This document shows positions 32,657 through 45,899 of a stretch of DNA of 64,000 nucleotides, one piece after another; the stretch's first letter is position 1; every line of letters starts with the position of its first letter. Under the pieces are notes generated by a model. The model made no database searches and was not told the origin of the DNA. It saw only the letters and a list, made by a program, of their open reading frames with translations. Position numbers and translations under genes: made by a program. Source of the DNA: Rostratula benghalensis (taxonomy: Eukaryota > Chordata > Aves > Charadriiformes > Rostratulidae); assembly GCA_013399305.1 (NCBI GenBank), contig VXAI01000018.1:1470215-1534214 (forward strand). Reading direction: 5' to 3'.

Positions 32657-32676
32657 AAAAAAAAAAAAAAAAAAAA
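32657..32676. repeat. A20 homopolymer
   Basis: Twenty A after GAAAAG, intergenic. Confidence 0.85.
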
Positions 32677-35600
32677 GCTGCTTTTTGCTTTCCCATGATA
32701 GCTCCTGCCAGGGAGATGTTATCAGAACATGAGGGGATGCACCTATTTGGCCACAGGCACAAAGGCAGCAGACATGAGACCAGAGTTATTTCCTGGAAGA
32801 TGTGATTAGATGCTGAATTTCTAAGTTGTAGATGCTGAGATGAGAAGGCATTTGCTTGACATACCTGTCTCATGGTGATTGCTGTGACTTCTGCCACTCG
32901 TACGGCACATGGCACAATGGGAGACAGTCATCAGTTTGGACTCCTGTGGGTTACTGTAAACAAATAACATCTTTATTGGTACTTAAAATAAACCAATGTC
33001 TAACTTGAATGTCTGCCCCTGATTTACAATGTCAGCTGATTCTCTAAGTTAGGAATTTTCTAATACAAACACTGGAGAGAGCCTGCAAAAACAAAAGTTA
33101 CTCAGCTTGTACTCAGCTTTACTCAAGCTTTCCTCTTCCATCAACCTCAAAGTGGTCTCTGAAAGAGATCAGCATCATTATCTCCCTTTGACAGCTGGAA
33201 AAACAGAGAAAGAGAAGGACCAGCAGCAGTTTCCCCAAGGGCTGTGCACCACACAAGGACCTGCTTCATTCTCCATTACTACCACCAGCCCCTGCAGGAA
33301 GGCAACGATATTAACTCAGTATTCTCCTGATCTAGTGCTTGATTCCTGAAAGGTCTGAGTGATTTTGACTCTCCAGCACTACAGCGGCACTTAGCACTCT
33401 GCCAGATTCAATCTGTGATTAGCAGAAGCTTCCCATACATGGCTGCAAATTGCATGGTCCCTGCTAATTAGGCCTTCGTGAATGGATTTATTTAAATTAC
33501 ACTCATTGGCATGGTCAAGGAGTGCAAATGCCATTTTGTAATTCACTTAGCAATTTGTTACGTGACGATCAGTACCGTTTGCATCCAGGGGAAGCCAGTC
33601 TCTGTCCACCACTAGCAGGGACATTTCAGAAATCATCCTCAAAAGGATCTTCAAAGCTAGAGCAATATGTAAATATTTGCTCTCCGAGTTTTACACTGCC
33701 TACAGCATTCACTGAGTGAGGTCATTGAATATTTATACATTCTTAGGACAAAAGGAATCTGTAAAATGAAAAGGGCAGACCTGTAATTTTACGTAATTGG
33801 CCTGACTGAATGCATTAAAAGCAGCAAATTATTAAAGGTATTCACTGTTCAGCGGCTTTGGCTGATACCTGAACTGGTTGTGAATCGGGAGTGCTGACGG
33901 AGTAATGACGGGCGTCTTTAGCAGAAGTAATGCAGGTGCTGATGCAGCCAACAGGTGCTCAGTGTGTTGAGGGATATTTAATCTAAATTTCTCCCCATCA
34001 CCATGCCAGGGAGTCATTGTTCATTTCTCACTTTACCCTCTCTCTCCCCACGCCTGGTCCCCAGTGCTGGAGTCCTCCCAGGGCTGTTTCGGTGGGATTT
34101 CCTCTCTCTGAGCAGCACCACAACCTCCCGCAGCTCGGGAAAATGCAGAGTTTTATTTTTAAATGAAAGTGAATATGAACCATGGTGGGTGCCTGCCTAA
34201 TCCATGCTAATTCTGGCTTCTTTGGTCCAGGGAAGATACCGAGACCTGAGGCTAGTGCATCCCTACAGCAGCAGCATGAGTAACGCCTGTGTGCCTGCAG
34301 GCAGCTCAGACACCAAATGACTGCATGAGCAAATGGGACCACACGTCAAGGGCTTTGGTGAGGATGCCAACAGCTCTCCTCTGCACAAGGAAAGCCCTAT
34401 TGCTAGCAGAGAAGAAAAAAAACCACCCTTCTTTCAGGTGTAAAATTATGTGGGACATGCCAGTGCTGCCCTTTCCAGCAGTCCAGGAAAGATGGTGTTT
34501 TCAAACAACAGCTGCTCTCAAGACAACAAAGTCTCCCTGTTCTCTCTGATGAATTCACATGAAGCTGCTTAAAACCAGGCCCAGCCTTCCCTGCGGGCAG
34601 GGAGTGAATGGCATCTGCAGGGCTCGAATGCAGCAAGCACGGCATTTCTGCAGCAGTTCGTGCTGGGGGAAGGCAGCGACCTCGCTCCTCGAGGCAGGGC
34701 CTGGATGCCCATTCATCAGCAAGCTCAATTTGTAACTATTTCAAGGCTAATTAATCCCTTCTGCAACACCCATGCAAGGGTAGAGCAGGAACATCACACA
34801 ACACAGGCAAGATGGCACAACCCAGAGAGGAAAGCAAACCATCGGCACCAGCCCGTGCACTGAAATCAGCTCCCGTCAGGTGGCCATCCCAGAATTTTAG
34901 CAAAAAATAAACCCCACAATTGAAATTTAAGGCCTGTTGGCATATTTTCAGCAAATAGTTTGCAGATAAATATATCTCCAAAAGTATTCTTTCTGTCTTT
35001 ATAGCAAAAAGTCAGCAAAGGACATCTAGATAGGAATTCGCTGCTTGAAAACACTGACACATGTCATTTTTTTCTTTGCTTCCCTTTGGCTGCACAGACA
35101 TATTTTACCTTGGTTTTTTGAAGATTGGGCTTTGATTGCCCAAGATTTTAAAGCCCTCAGCCTGCTCTTCAGCTTGCCTCAAATTATAGGCGTAGAAAGT
35201 GCTCCTTTGTGGAGCCTATGAGCAGCATAAGAACATTGAGGCTACAGAGGAGAACTTCTCACACACATAATTCCAAAATAATTTAAGTGAGGTCAGTGAA
35301 ATTACTTGGATTTTCATCACTTTCTCCAAGACCAGAATTTCCTCCTCTCTCTATGAGCAAATGATGACTATTTTCCAACAAAACATCATGAATTAAAAAA
35401 TACAGCAATTAAAAATAGTTTTAGTGACAGCTCCCTGACACTGTGGAAGAATGCTTTGGGAGAAAAAACAAACAAAAAAAGATGATATTTAGCATTGGTT
35501 GGCTGCCATTCAAACATTTTCAGCTATTCAAATCAATGAAACCAAACCCAAAGAAATTATATCTGGATTTCAGCTTGAAACTCACAATACTGAACAATAC

Positions 35601-38600
35601 CAGTCTGGACACATGGGACGAGCGTCTTCCAGCAACAAAACTGGGGGGAAACCCTTCCAATCTTCAGTTGCTCCAGTTCCCAACTAAGTCTAAAACTGCA
35701 TGAGCAGTTCATAAGGAGGAAAACTTGAGACATAATTCTCAGAGACAGATGGGGATGGCTGTAAGAGAAAACTGGGATCTTAGAGTAAATAAATTTTTTT
35801 TTTCCCCCACCACAGAATTTGGTGAACAGAGCACCAGTGAAATCCAAACGACGTGTCCAAGTTAAACTTTCCAGCAAAAAAAAAAATAAAAAATGTACCT
35901 TTGATCTCCTGGCTGAGCGCTTGGCCCCGGCGCGGCGGTGGCAACTCTCCCACTGCCTCCGAGAGCCAGGACCGCATCCAGCCCCTTCCTAGGTAATCAT
36001 GTGTCAACATTTCCACAGTACGCCTGGCTGCCCGTCAGCCAGCTTGTTAGAAAATTCCTGCAGACTGACACTGACGTTTTCAGTTTTTATCCATTAGAAA
36101 AACAAAACCTCCCCCCCAAAAGCCTGTCCGGAGTGCAAAGCTACGAGACCTGATCAAACCAGAACTTGATCAAGAAATTCTCCCTGAAGAAAATGAACGC
36201 TAGAGGTCAATCTAACGACTTGTCCCGGAAATATATATCCCTGGAATAAAATATTACAGACTTCTTCTGTGTACTGTACACCTCTCTAACTACATCCAGA
36301 CTCACTGGCTTGGCAAGGCGCTTCGTATCTAACAAGAGTTTCTTCTATTCTTTTGAATTTGTTCTTGTCTTGCTATACATTAGTATTTCCTTTCTGGAGC
36401 TCGCCTGCATGATCGCTGTCCCGATTCACGTGGCTCGCTAATGTACTTAACTACTCGTTTATGAAACGAAAGGGGAAATTGGCACTTGCGTGTGTAAATA
36501 CTGGAGGCCAAATGTGTCCCTGATGTAACTCCGCTGCAGTCGGTTGAGTTAGATTAAAGATGAGTGCAGAAACAGAGGAGCAGCCATCGCCACGCAGATG
36601 AAAGCCCGTCTAACTCAGGATCTTGCGTCTCATGGATGAATCCGTGGTTTCAAAGAGGCAGCAGGGAGCCTGAGGAGCACCAGGCTGGGATGAGAGCAAT
36701 GGGTTTGTGACTTCCAGCCTTCAAGTCTGATTCCCTTCCAAAGCATCTCCCATCTAATAACCGTGGGGCTGACTTCATTACCTGACTGTCACGCTTTGTC
36801 TCATCTTCTGTACTCAGACTCTGGAGGCCCTTGGGGCTACAAACTCCCACTCTTATTTATGTATAAAACACAAAGATGGTTTTGGCTGGTTTTTTCTTTA
36901 TCATTCTTAAATGCCCAGTGTTCCAATTTCAGTGAATTTCTTCCTCCCTCTTCCCTGCTCTTAACAATAGAAATAAGATGTAGCCCTGCCAGTTGTTTCA
37001 GCCTCCCCATTGCAACCTTCTTCAGCAATTCCCCAGCTCCCCTTCTAACATATAAAATTCCCTTCTCCACCAAGCTTGATGGAGGCATGGCTTTGCTGAC
37101 ACAGAGGTTGCCTCCACCGGGAAAGCCAAGGGAGATTCAAGGCACAAAAGTCAAGTCAGATGAAAAGCGCAGATAGAGCAAAGAGTGTGTTTAAGCACAA
37201 AATTTCTCCCAGGGAGTCACCGGGACCACTCATGTGCTTCGCACTGAGCACATGTGTGAGTGCTTTGCTGAACCCAGGCCAAAATGCAGTTCTTCACTAT
37301 GAATGCGGGCCAGATCCTGTAGCACTGAGTAACGCCGATGAGTAACATTTATTCACACAAGTGGTCTCTGCGGAGAAGGGCTGCCAAGTCCTGGCCCCGT
37401 ATGATTTTTTCTTTAGCAAGCAGCCAGAGCAGAGCTCCATATGGCAACGCTGACTCCTCACTCAGCAGCTTGCCTGCTGCCAGCTCCTTGGTGGAAACAG
37501 CCCAGCAAGGCAGAAATGTTCCAGCTCAACCTTCGTGTTACAATTACCTTTAAAAAATTGCCAGATAAATTCCTTAAAATTCTTCCAGGGAGTTTCTTCC
37601 TGCCGTGAGTGCCTGTATGACCATGACAGTCCTGCCTGTGGCCAGCTATGCTCTCCTGGGGCAGCACCCAGGCCCTTTCCCAGGTGAAGGTTTCTCCCAG
37701 GGCATGTCTAAAATACGTCTGTCCTTAGTGCCCAGCTCCTCAGAGGCCTGGGACATCCCAAGGCTGCCACAGAGGTGATGGTCTAGCAAGAAAAGCATCT
37801 TACGCTCCCCTTCAGACAACCTACACCTAATATGGAGCTTAAGCTTGTGCAGGGACACATCTCTGATAGCCCCTTCCAGTTAATGCACACACAAGAGAGT
37901 TTTAGGAGGGGTACCAGAGCAGCTGGGTACAGAGATGGATACCTTGTGCCACCATCCAGCTACCATGCATTAACACCTTTGCTCCGAGACAGTCAAAATT
38001 GGGCAGAGCTGAACAGGAGACCTCCCTCATTGTCCTCCCCTGCAGCTCGCCCAGAGAACCTGCTGGGGTTTCAATGCCTCACCTAGGCAGTTTTTCTTCC
38101 TTTAAAATACACAAGGGAAGATGCAAACCTATTCACCTGGAGATGCTGCCCTTTCCCACTGCTGCCATTCATCCCCATCCACCTGGGAGTGCAACCAAAA
38201 GCTGGGTGCACCCAGAGGCTCTTCCCAAATGCTGGCAGCACTAACCACAGCAGGCAACCCCTTGCTACAGCAGAGACACAGTGCAGGACACCCACCAGCC
38301 CCAACACCAGCCATGAGGACCCTCCAGGCACTGCAGTGACCCTTCCTGAGCCCCCCCCAGCACTGCAGGAACCCCACAGCAGAGAGCAGCAACAGCCCAT
38401 CTGGAGACCCACAGGTGCCCCACATTATTTCCATCCTTTACCCGGCCGCACATACAATTCCTAGCAAAAATCCATAACAGGGGCTGGCATTTCCCAAAAG
38501 TCTCCAAAGATACTGAGCAGAGCACTTAGCAGATGTACCTGCCAGCAAGGACTGGCAGCAGTTGGTGGGGAACGTGACCATCTCGCATCCCTCACCACCA

Positions 38601-38919
38601 CCAGCTGCTCCCCACCACCCCTGCCAAGGCCAGCAGATCTCAGAGGATGTGGGCAAGGCCAGCAGTGACACCAAAGGCACAAAAGCCACAGCAGTACCTA
38701 AAGTAACACAGGCTGAAACCAGCCAGGGTCAGGGCTGCTGAGCACCTAGGCAGGATCAGGCCAACCAGGGCTGGTGGTGAGCCCAGACTACTTATGGAGT
38801 CTTTCAGCATCAGCCTCAGCCCTGCCGTGTGCGGTTACTGCCAAATCAATGTGCGTCTTCTGGTTAAATAATTGTGTCAGTAGGATGTTAATGGTGCACA
38901 GTGCTCGTGGTGTCAAGGC

Positions 38920-38935
38920 TTTTTTTTTTTTTTTT
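38920..38935. repeat. T16 homopolymer
   Basis: Sixteen T after TCAAGGC, intergenic. Confidence 0.85.
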
Positions 38936-41900
38936 GTCAACGAAGCAAAGTCATTCCTTTTCCTTCCCCTTTCCCCCCCCCTTCCCAAATGCACAAAATG
39001 GGCTCCAGACCCACCTCCTACAAGGAAATGAGAACCAGCCCCGGAGGATCACCCAGCAAGAAGCCTCTGTTCGGAGATCTGACGCCTCTTCAAAGACAGG
39101 GGAGCAAATGTGCTCCTACCTCCGCTGATTTATGAAGAACGTCTGCGTCACCGATGCGGGGGAAACGCTTAAACGCTACCAGAGGGAAGGGGATTCGAGC
39201 TCTTGCTGCCTGTGCTTTGGGGGCTGCCCTGAATAACTCCTCTATTTATTGTAGCTTGTTTTCATATAATTAGAACTATATTGCATTTTGGAGGAAAACA
39301 AACAACCTAGCGACTGCAGCTCATGCAGCTGGGTTACATGCTTGCTAGCAAAATAAACACTGGTCTGCCACCACCGGGACAGGGGATGGCAGGAGGGACA
39401 TGCCAAAGGCAGCAGCCAGCCTGGGACTGTGTCCCCAACATGTGAGCGGATGTGGGGAAAGCAGGTGGCTTGCCCGTGCTGGTGGGAAACAGCCAATATC
39501 CCCTTGGCTGGAAGGGGGAGCAGACCCAGAGCACTTGGTTGCCCCCAGACCAGGCTGGGCAGCCAAACTAGCACCTGGGGAAAGACAGGAGAAAGGCTGA
39601 TGAAGTGAGAGGCACAGCCCAGGAGCATCGCCTGAACCTGAACTGTGCTTTCCTTCCTTCCCCTCTGTGATGAGAAATTCTGGGTGTAAATTGTTCTAAG
39701 TCATACCTGTTTGGTTTTAATTTCTGCTGATGCCCCAGTGTAATTTACACCCTTGAAATACAGTAGTAGGCACATGTATAGCGTGGTGTTCATGAAATAC
39801 AGCCCACTGCCTACAGTATTTATCGATCAGTGCTGTAAATAATTCCAACTAGCACAATTCATCCAAGCAAGCAGAGGCCACAGCCAAAGTCTGCCCATCT
39901 GCCAGGGCTTCATGCACATCGCTGCCAGGGCTGGCAGGACTGCACCAGCAGCACAGGGCTGATGGAACCACTCATGAAATGCTCTTTTCCAGTCAAAATG
40001 AAACCAAGAGAGCCAGTACAGCTCCCATGTGGGTCCCAGTGACAGCTGTGCCCTGGGCTGGCACAGGGCTACCAGACAGGATGGCCAGCGTTGTGGGGAC
40101 ATCCCTGGGGACACAAGATGCAAGCCTGTACTAGCCATGGGATGCTCCCAGTTAGTGTCAGAAGGGCAGTGACAGAGAAAAAGTAACTGCTCAGCTGCAT
40201 CCAAGCTGGAGCAGAGACACCCAAGGGACACACCATCACACCAGGAGCTGGATGCCCATAGCACCCTCAGCACCACACGCTCCAGGAGAGCCAGGGGGCC
40301 ACAGCTAGAAATAAAAGGTCTCTGCAAGGATTTTTGGGTTTTTGTTTGATTTGACCACGCTTGGGGAGAAGGCAGCGGCAGTACATAAGAGCCCTGCATA
40401 TAAGCAGTTGCTTGATTAGCATAGTTAATGTCTGTGGAATTTATTCAGTGTCTGAATTCTTGCACTTTTTCCAGAGGAAAGGCAACAGGGGACTCTACAT
40501 AATGCTGTCCATGCAGAACTGTCTCAGCTGTCCTAACTATTTCCCTGGAAGCCCTCCCTGTCCTGCAACAAGAAGAGAGACCCGTGAAAGCTAAGCACGA
40601 GGTTGGATAGATTTAGTGTTGTTACACTGGGACTCATTTATCTTAGCTCAAAGGTGCGTTGACCCCATCCTCAAGGACAGAAGCTTAACAAGCCACGTAG
40701 GACGACCTGAACCAGATCTTGACCTGATCTCAATCATGCAGCTGCACTGAAGGAAACAAGGTTGATTTATGACAGCAAGAAGCTAGTCTCTCAGGCTCAA
40801 ATTCATGCCCAGCTCCTACTACCATCAGCACTGCTGAAACTGAGCTGCCTGTTCACACCAGACACCATCCCACTAACACCAGCTCTCTACCAGCTGGCCT
40901 CAGCAGCGTGTCTCATCAGCAGCCTTAAGAATCTCAGGGTAAAATAGTGACCCTCAGAAGGGAATGTGCTGCAGAAGACACTCCTTTGGGGGTTGTACAG
41001 CTGCCCATCACTGCAGGGTGTTATGCATCACCTAAAACCAGCCCAGTTTTAGGAGAAACCCCCAGGAGCACGTGGTACACATGGGACCACACCCTGGGCA
41101 CTTACAGGCAAGTCCTCCCAGAACTGGAGGACTTACCTCAAAGGAGCTAATCCTGCATCAAACTCATGTCTCAGCCATGAGGCCAGTCTCAGAGAAGGTT
41201 CCTGATGAGGGACTGGAGCCCATTACAGGGGAGCAGTTGAGTTCTGCAAACCCGTGTATTAGGAGTGGATTTTATGCACAGGTCCCCTCATGCTGCCTGC
41301 CCAGGTGACATTACACACACAGCAGCAGCATCTTTGGTGGCACCTGCAGCATTCCCAGATCCTCTGCTAACACAGGGGCCCTGCACCTTACAGCATCCCC
41401 CAACTCTGCTGTGGGACAGGAGTGATGGGGCTGTTGCAGTGACATCTCCAGTGATGCTGTGAGCTCCAGCCACACTCATCCTGGTTCATCTCAGGACAGG
41501 GTTTCTGATCAGGGTGGGACACAGCACAGCACAAAAGAGTGCTTTCATCAGCTCTGCTAATTTTTACCCTGAGGCGAATGCAATACCCTGACAGCCTCTC
41601 ACCAGGGGACAGCCTGTTCCAGTTGAGTTGGTGACTGTCCCAAAGGGGATAAGCACAGTCAGAGACACCCCGGAGACCAAAGCGGGATCCCTGACTCCAT
41701 GCAGAATAAGCCATGGGACAGCTGTGACAGCTGTTCCTCCAGCCAGTTCTCCACTTTGCACCATTGTCTGCAAACACTGGGGCTTTTTGCCTTCTCAGGC
41801 TCCCCCCAGATATCCTCTCTTGGTCCACAAAATCACAAGGAGATGACAGCAGACACCCACTGGCCCCATTTCCTAAGCTGCCCTCAGCACCACCTTTCTG

Positions 41901-44319
41901 CCACCAAGGAATTTTTCACAGCTCCAAGGACAGGAAAATACCCAACTCACTTGCAGGGCTGAAAGCGCAAGTCCCCACTGCTGGAGATGAGCATGGGGGA
42001 CAGGGAGAAGGGACCTGCATTCCAAGTCCCACCAATACTGAGAAAAGCCACTTCACCTTGGCCTGCTCCCTAGGTAGGAGTGGTTGCCAAGCTTGGCCTT
42101 GGATCTAGAGATAGACTTTTGTGTTTTGGCTCATGGATCCTGAAAACAAGAGCTTTAATCATTACTTGCTTTTATGTGCCGAGAGCCAAAATTGTCTTAT
42201 TAAATACATTAAGTGATCAGTGCTCAGAGTAAAGAACATTTCAATGACTGTTTGTGTGGGTAATTATTTCAGGCTTGTCTCTCTTCTCCTCTTGAGAAAA
42301 ATTACGGAATGTGGAAATTATTGCAGAGCCTCTCCAGATCTGGAGAATTTTCTGCTGGTTACAGGCGCTTGCTCTGGGCAGTGCTTCAGCCTGTGCCAAC
42401 GTTTTGCTGCCTTGTTGTGCACTGTCCTGCTTGCCAACAGGCACCAGTCTGTGTGCTGACTACACCAGGATCCCATACTCTGCAAGCTGGTGCTTTAGCT
42501 GAGACAGGTCTAAATACCCCCAATACCTGTCTGAAAGGCAGTAGGAGTCTCTGCTGCATCAGCATTGGGGTCAGTCCTCCCCCTGCCTGAACATGACACA
42601 TCAGCCAAGCCCAGAAAAAGCTGGGTTTATGAGGTTTTCCCCCAATGCTGCATCCCTGAGTGGCAGTTTTGGATCCGTGCTTGGGAGTCCCAGCTGTGCC
42701 ATGGCCCCAGCCCAGACAGGAACTTTTTTCTGCCAGTGCTTCCCTTCCAGCCCTTTGTAATATTATACAATTAAAGTCACCTTTTACCTCTTACTATGAT
42801 TTTTTCCAAAGATAAAAGAGCACTGTGGAAGCAGAGGGAGCTCCAGCATTGACCACATCATTGGAGTTGACAGAGTGGGGAACCTCAAGCTGGGAACACT
42901 GCGGCCAGGCCAGAGTGTGCAGAGGAAGAGGAGGATGGTGCTCAGCCATGCCATCACTCAGCCCCAACTTTGAAGAAGTTATCAGGAGAGCAGACTGCAG
43001 TGACGCTGCTGGCTCCAGCAGTCAGAGGGTGTTTTTCCTGGAAAGGGGGAATTTTTCCCTTAGAAGAAAACGCCCTCGGCCCACTCACAGCCAGGTTTGC
43101 ATCACCTCCTCCTCTGCAAACATAACCGGTGGCTGAAACCTTGGCAGAAGGGGAAAAAGAAAAAAAAAAAAAAACCACACCACCAAAACCAGACAGGACA
43201 ACTGTTAGTTTACACTCATTTCTAGAGAAAGGTTTAGGATTACAGAGAAACACACAAAACTGCCTTTTAAACACAGGCAACTCCACCCGCAGCATGCTCT
43301 GAGGCAGGGTTTGGCACCCACAGATTTCTGCTGAGCCTGGAAACACCAGGAAAGCCCAGCCCACGGGGGAGCAGAGGGAATAACCTCTGTCTGCAAACAG
43401 CAGGCAGCTCTGGCCACAATGAGGAAGGACACACCTCCATCCCCCACTGCTAGAAGCTTAAATTTAGCGTGAGAAGAGGCACCCCATCAGCCACCAACTC
43501 CCACCAGAGGAGACCACCCTGCTAATACCAGCTCCCTGCATTATTTACAGAGCATCACAACATCTCTGCGAGATGGTGATTCATGGGGCACTTTCCTCCC
43601 TTTCATTACACTAATAAATCTCCCAGCAGAGTGGGGACAGCACATCACAGCATGCATCCATACCATCCTTGTAGATAGTAGGCATCTCTACTCCCACCTC
43701 CAAGAGGACTTTGTATGGGCAGCTTTGGTGATGGTGTGTGGGATGGAGGAGGAAAAAGGCTCTGGGAGGATTTGGGTGAGCAGATAAATCTTTAAAAAGG
43801 CAGAACAAGTCCCTGATCAGTTTCAGTATAAACACCTCTGTGGTGGGCTTTCACTCTGAAGCTCATTTCTGCAAGTTTATTGCAGTAGGAGAAATGAGAC
43901 AGAGCCATTAGCTCCAGCAGATGCCTGGGTGCCCTCGTCACCCATGCCCTGCGGTGCCCTCGGGTCCTGCAGCTGTGGGCAGGAGAGGCTGGACAGCTTG
44001 GGAGGAACAGCACAAGAATTGCAGCAGAAAGCCCCCCCAGTACTTTCTTCCCACTGCAACTAGAGCAAGATCAGAGCAGAAGCCTTTCAGGGTGGGCTGT
44101 GTCACCATACATAAAACCTGCCCTAAAGGCAGACCTGAAGACAGACCTGGAGGCAGCAGCACAGTCCTACCCAGCACCAAGGTGTGAGGAGTAGGAGACA
44201 CACAGAGCATATCTGAGCACCATCAGCAGATAAAGCAAGACATGTTCCATGGCCAGCACATCTCTGCCTCACAGAACCAAAAGTAGCCAGGCACAAACAA
44301 GTACCCGAGGTGGGGGGGG

Positions 44320-44374
44320 NNNNNNNNNNNNNNNNNNNNNNNNNNNNNNNNNNNNNNNNNNNNNNNNNNNNNNN
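44320..44374. other. assembly gap (55 N) between G runs
   Basis: Fifty-five N directly flanked by a run of nine G on the left and ten G on the right. The true length and sequence are unknown; the gap most likely hides a longer G-rich tract. Confidence 0.97.
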
Positions 44375-45882
44375 GGGGGGGGGGCAAGTTTCTTCAGAGG
44401 ATGGTCCCACCCTTCTCTAGCTGTGAAGCAGCTCTGCAGCACCAGCTCAGCTGCAAACACACAAAGGTTGCTCCAGATGAACCTGTCTCCAACTCAGATG
44501 GTTTCATGTGGTAGATTTTTTTGTTTTTCCTAGAGGCAATACAAAAAGCATCAGGTACAGCACAGAGCAGCTGGGTTTGCCCACTTCAATCAATGCAGTA
44601 TTCATGTACCTTCACCATGCCTACCTTGCTGGACAGGATCTCCTGCACTTCAGGTGTAGCCTTGATGCCCTGTACCTGTTCCCAAACCTTCCTACAAACC
44701 AGACACAGCCCCAGGGCTGGTTCCTGGCACTGATATCCACTCCAGGGCTAGATCTGGTGCTTCCAAACCAGCATTGGGGTGAGGGATCACACTGTCCCAC
44801 TCCAGCACCCAGCAATGCCACCACTTCCCCCACAAACCACTCTGGGTGCTGCAGAAGTGTCATTAAAGACACTCGGGTGCTGCAATGGGGTCAGAGAAAG
44901 AGGCTGCTTCCCTGCCTTGCCCTTTTGTGACTGTGGAGGGGTCCCCATCTCCTCCACCCAGATATGGCCCCATTTTTCTCTGCCCCGTTTTTTCAGAAGG
45001 TGTGGGGAACTGGGGACAGAGGGGTGGGGACCCATCACTCACGCACAGGGCTGACAGGAAGGGACTCATTCCCAAGGAACATTGCTTGTAAACCACTCCA
45101 ATATGGCAAGGCAATGTTAACCAGCTGGGAAAACGCTTTAAAGACCCTTAATTAAAGGCTGGCTGTTGCACAAGCCCCATTCCCATCCCCACCAGAAGCT
45201 TTTCCCAGTTTCCCCGGCCTCTCCCCCGCTGCCCTCCATTCCTCACACTTTCTTTCCCGCTGGCATCTGCCGGCAGTGTGCTGCGGCTGCCGTAGGGTGC
45301 CTCCCCAGCAATCAGCCCCTGCCATCAGATGGAAGTTTCCACTCATAGCAAAAGGGGGGAAAAAAAAAGTGAAATATTTTCTTCCTGGTGACTTTTGGGC
45401 ATTTCTTGGAGACTGCAGCTGCCTGAGTGGATGCCGGCACCGGTGCAAAGCTCTGCCAGCCTCCTCCTGCCCGGACACTGGGAGCATCAGATTCACCATC
45501 TGGCCATGGCCTGCACCACCCCTCACTAGCCACGGTAAATCTGGAGAAATGGGGCTAAAGCAGAACTTCTAGTGCCATCGCTCACCTCTAACATGGACCA
45601 TGATGTAAAGAGTTGCAGCGTTGCTTGGTGCCCTGGCCATGCCTCTTCTCCTCCTGCCCACTTCATGTGTTCCATAGCCCCTGAGGAAGGAGCAGTGGTG
45701 GCAGCACCACATCCCATGTGTCTCCCTCTACCCCATACCCATGGAAAACAGTGGGGGGTTCATGATTAAGGCCTGAGGCTAGCCTCCTGCCAAGGGAAAG
45801 CTCTCCAGAAAGACACCAGTTTATTCTTTCTATTGATATAAATTGATTAATTATGCAAGGCAACATGTTGCTGTTTCCAATC

Positions 45883-45899
45883 AAAAAAAAAAAAAAAAA
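45883..45899. repeat. A17 homopolymer
   Basis: Seventeen A after CCAATC, intergenic. Confidence 0.8.

Larger units (their letters stand above)
30800..42000. other. intergenic DNA, MEIOB to HS3ST6, first part
   Basis: No coding exon recognised. Open frames up to 190 codons (39827-40399 minus) lack motifs and have repetitive Trp/Cys/Leu composition, typical of chance frames in GC-rich DNA. Homopolymers: A20 at 32657-32676, T16 at 38920-38935. See separate entries for the G/T block and motif islands. Confidence 0.6.

Noticed and set aside
39827..40399. 190-codon minus-strand open frame between MEIOB and HS3ST6
   Set aside because: Longest frame in the intergenic stretch, but Trp/Cys/Leu-biased composition, no domain, and several overlapping frames nearby. 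Fits chance in GC-rich DNA.
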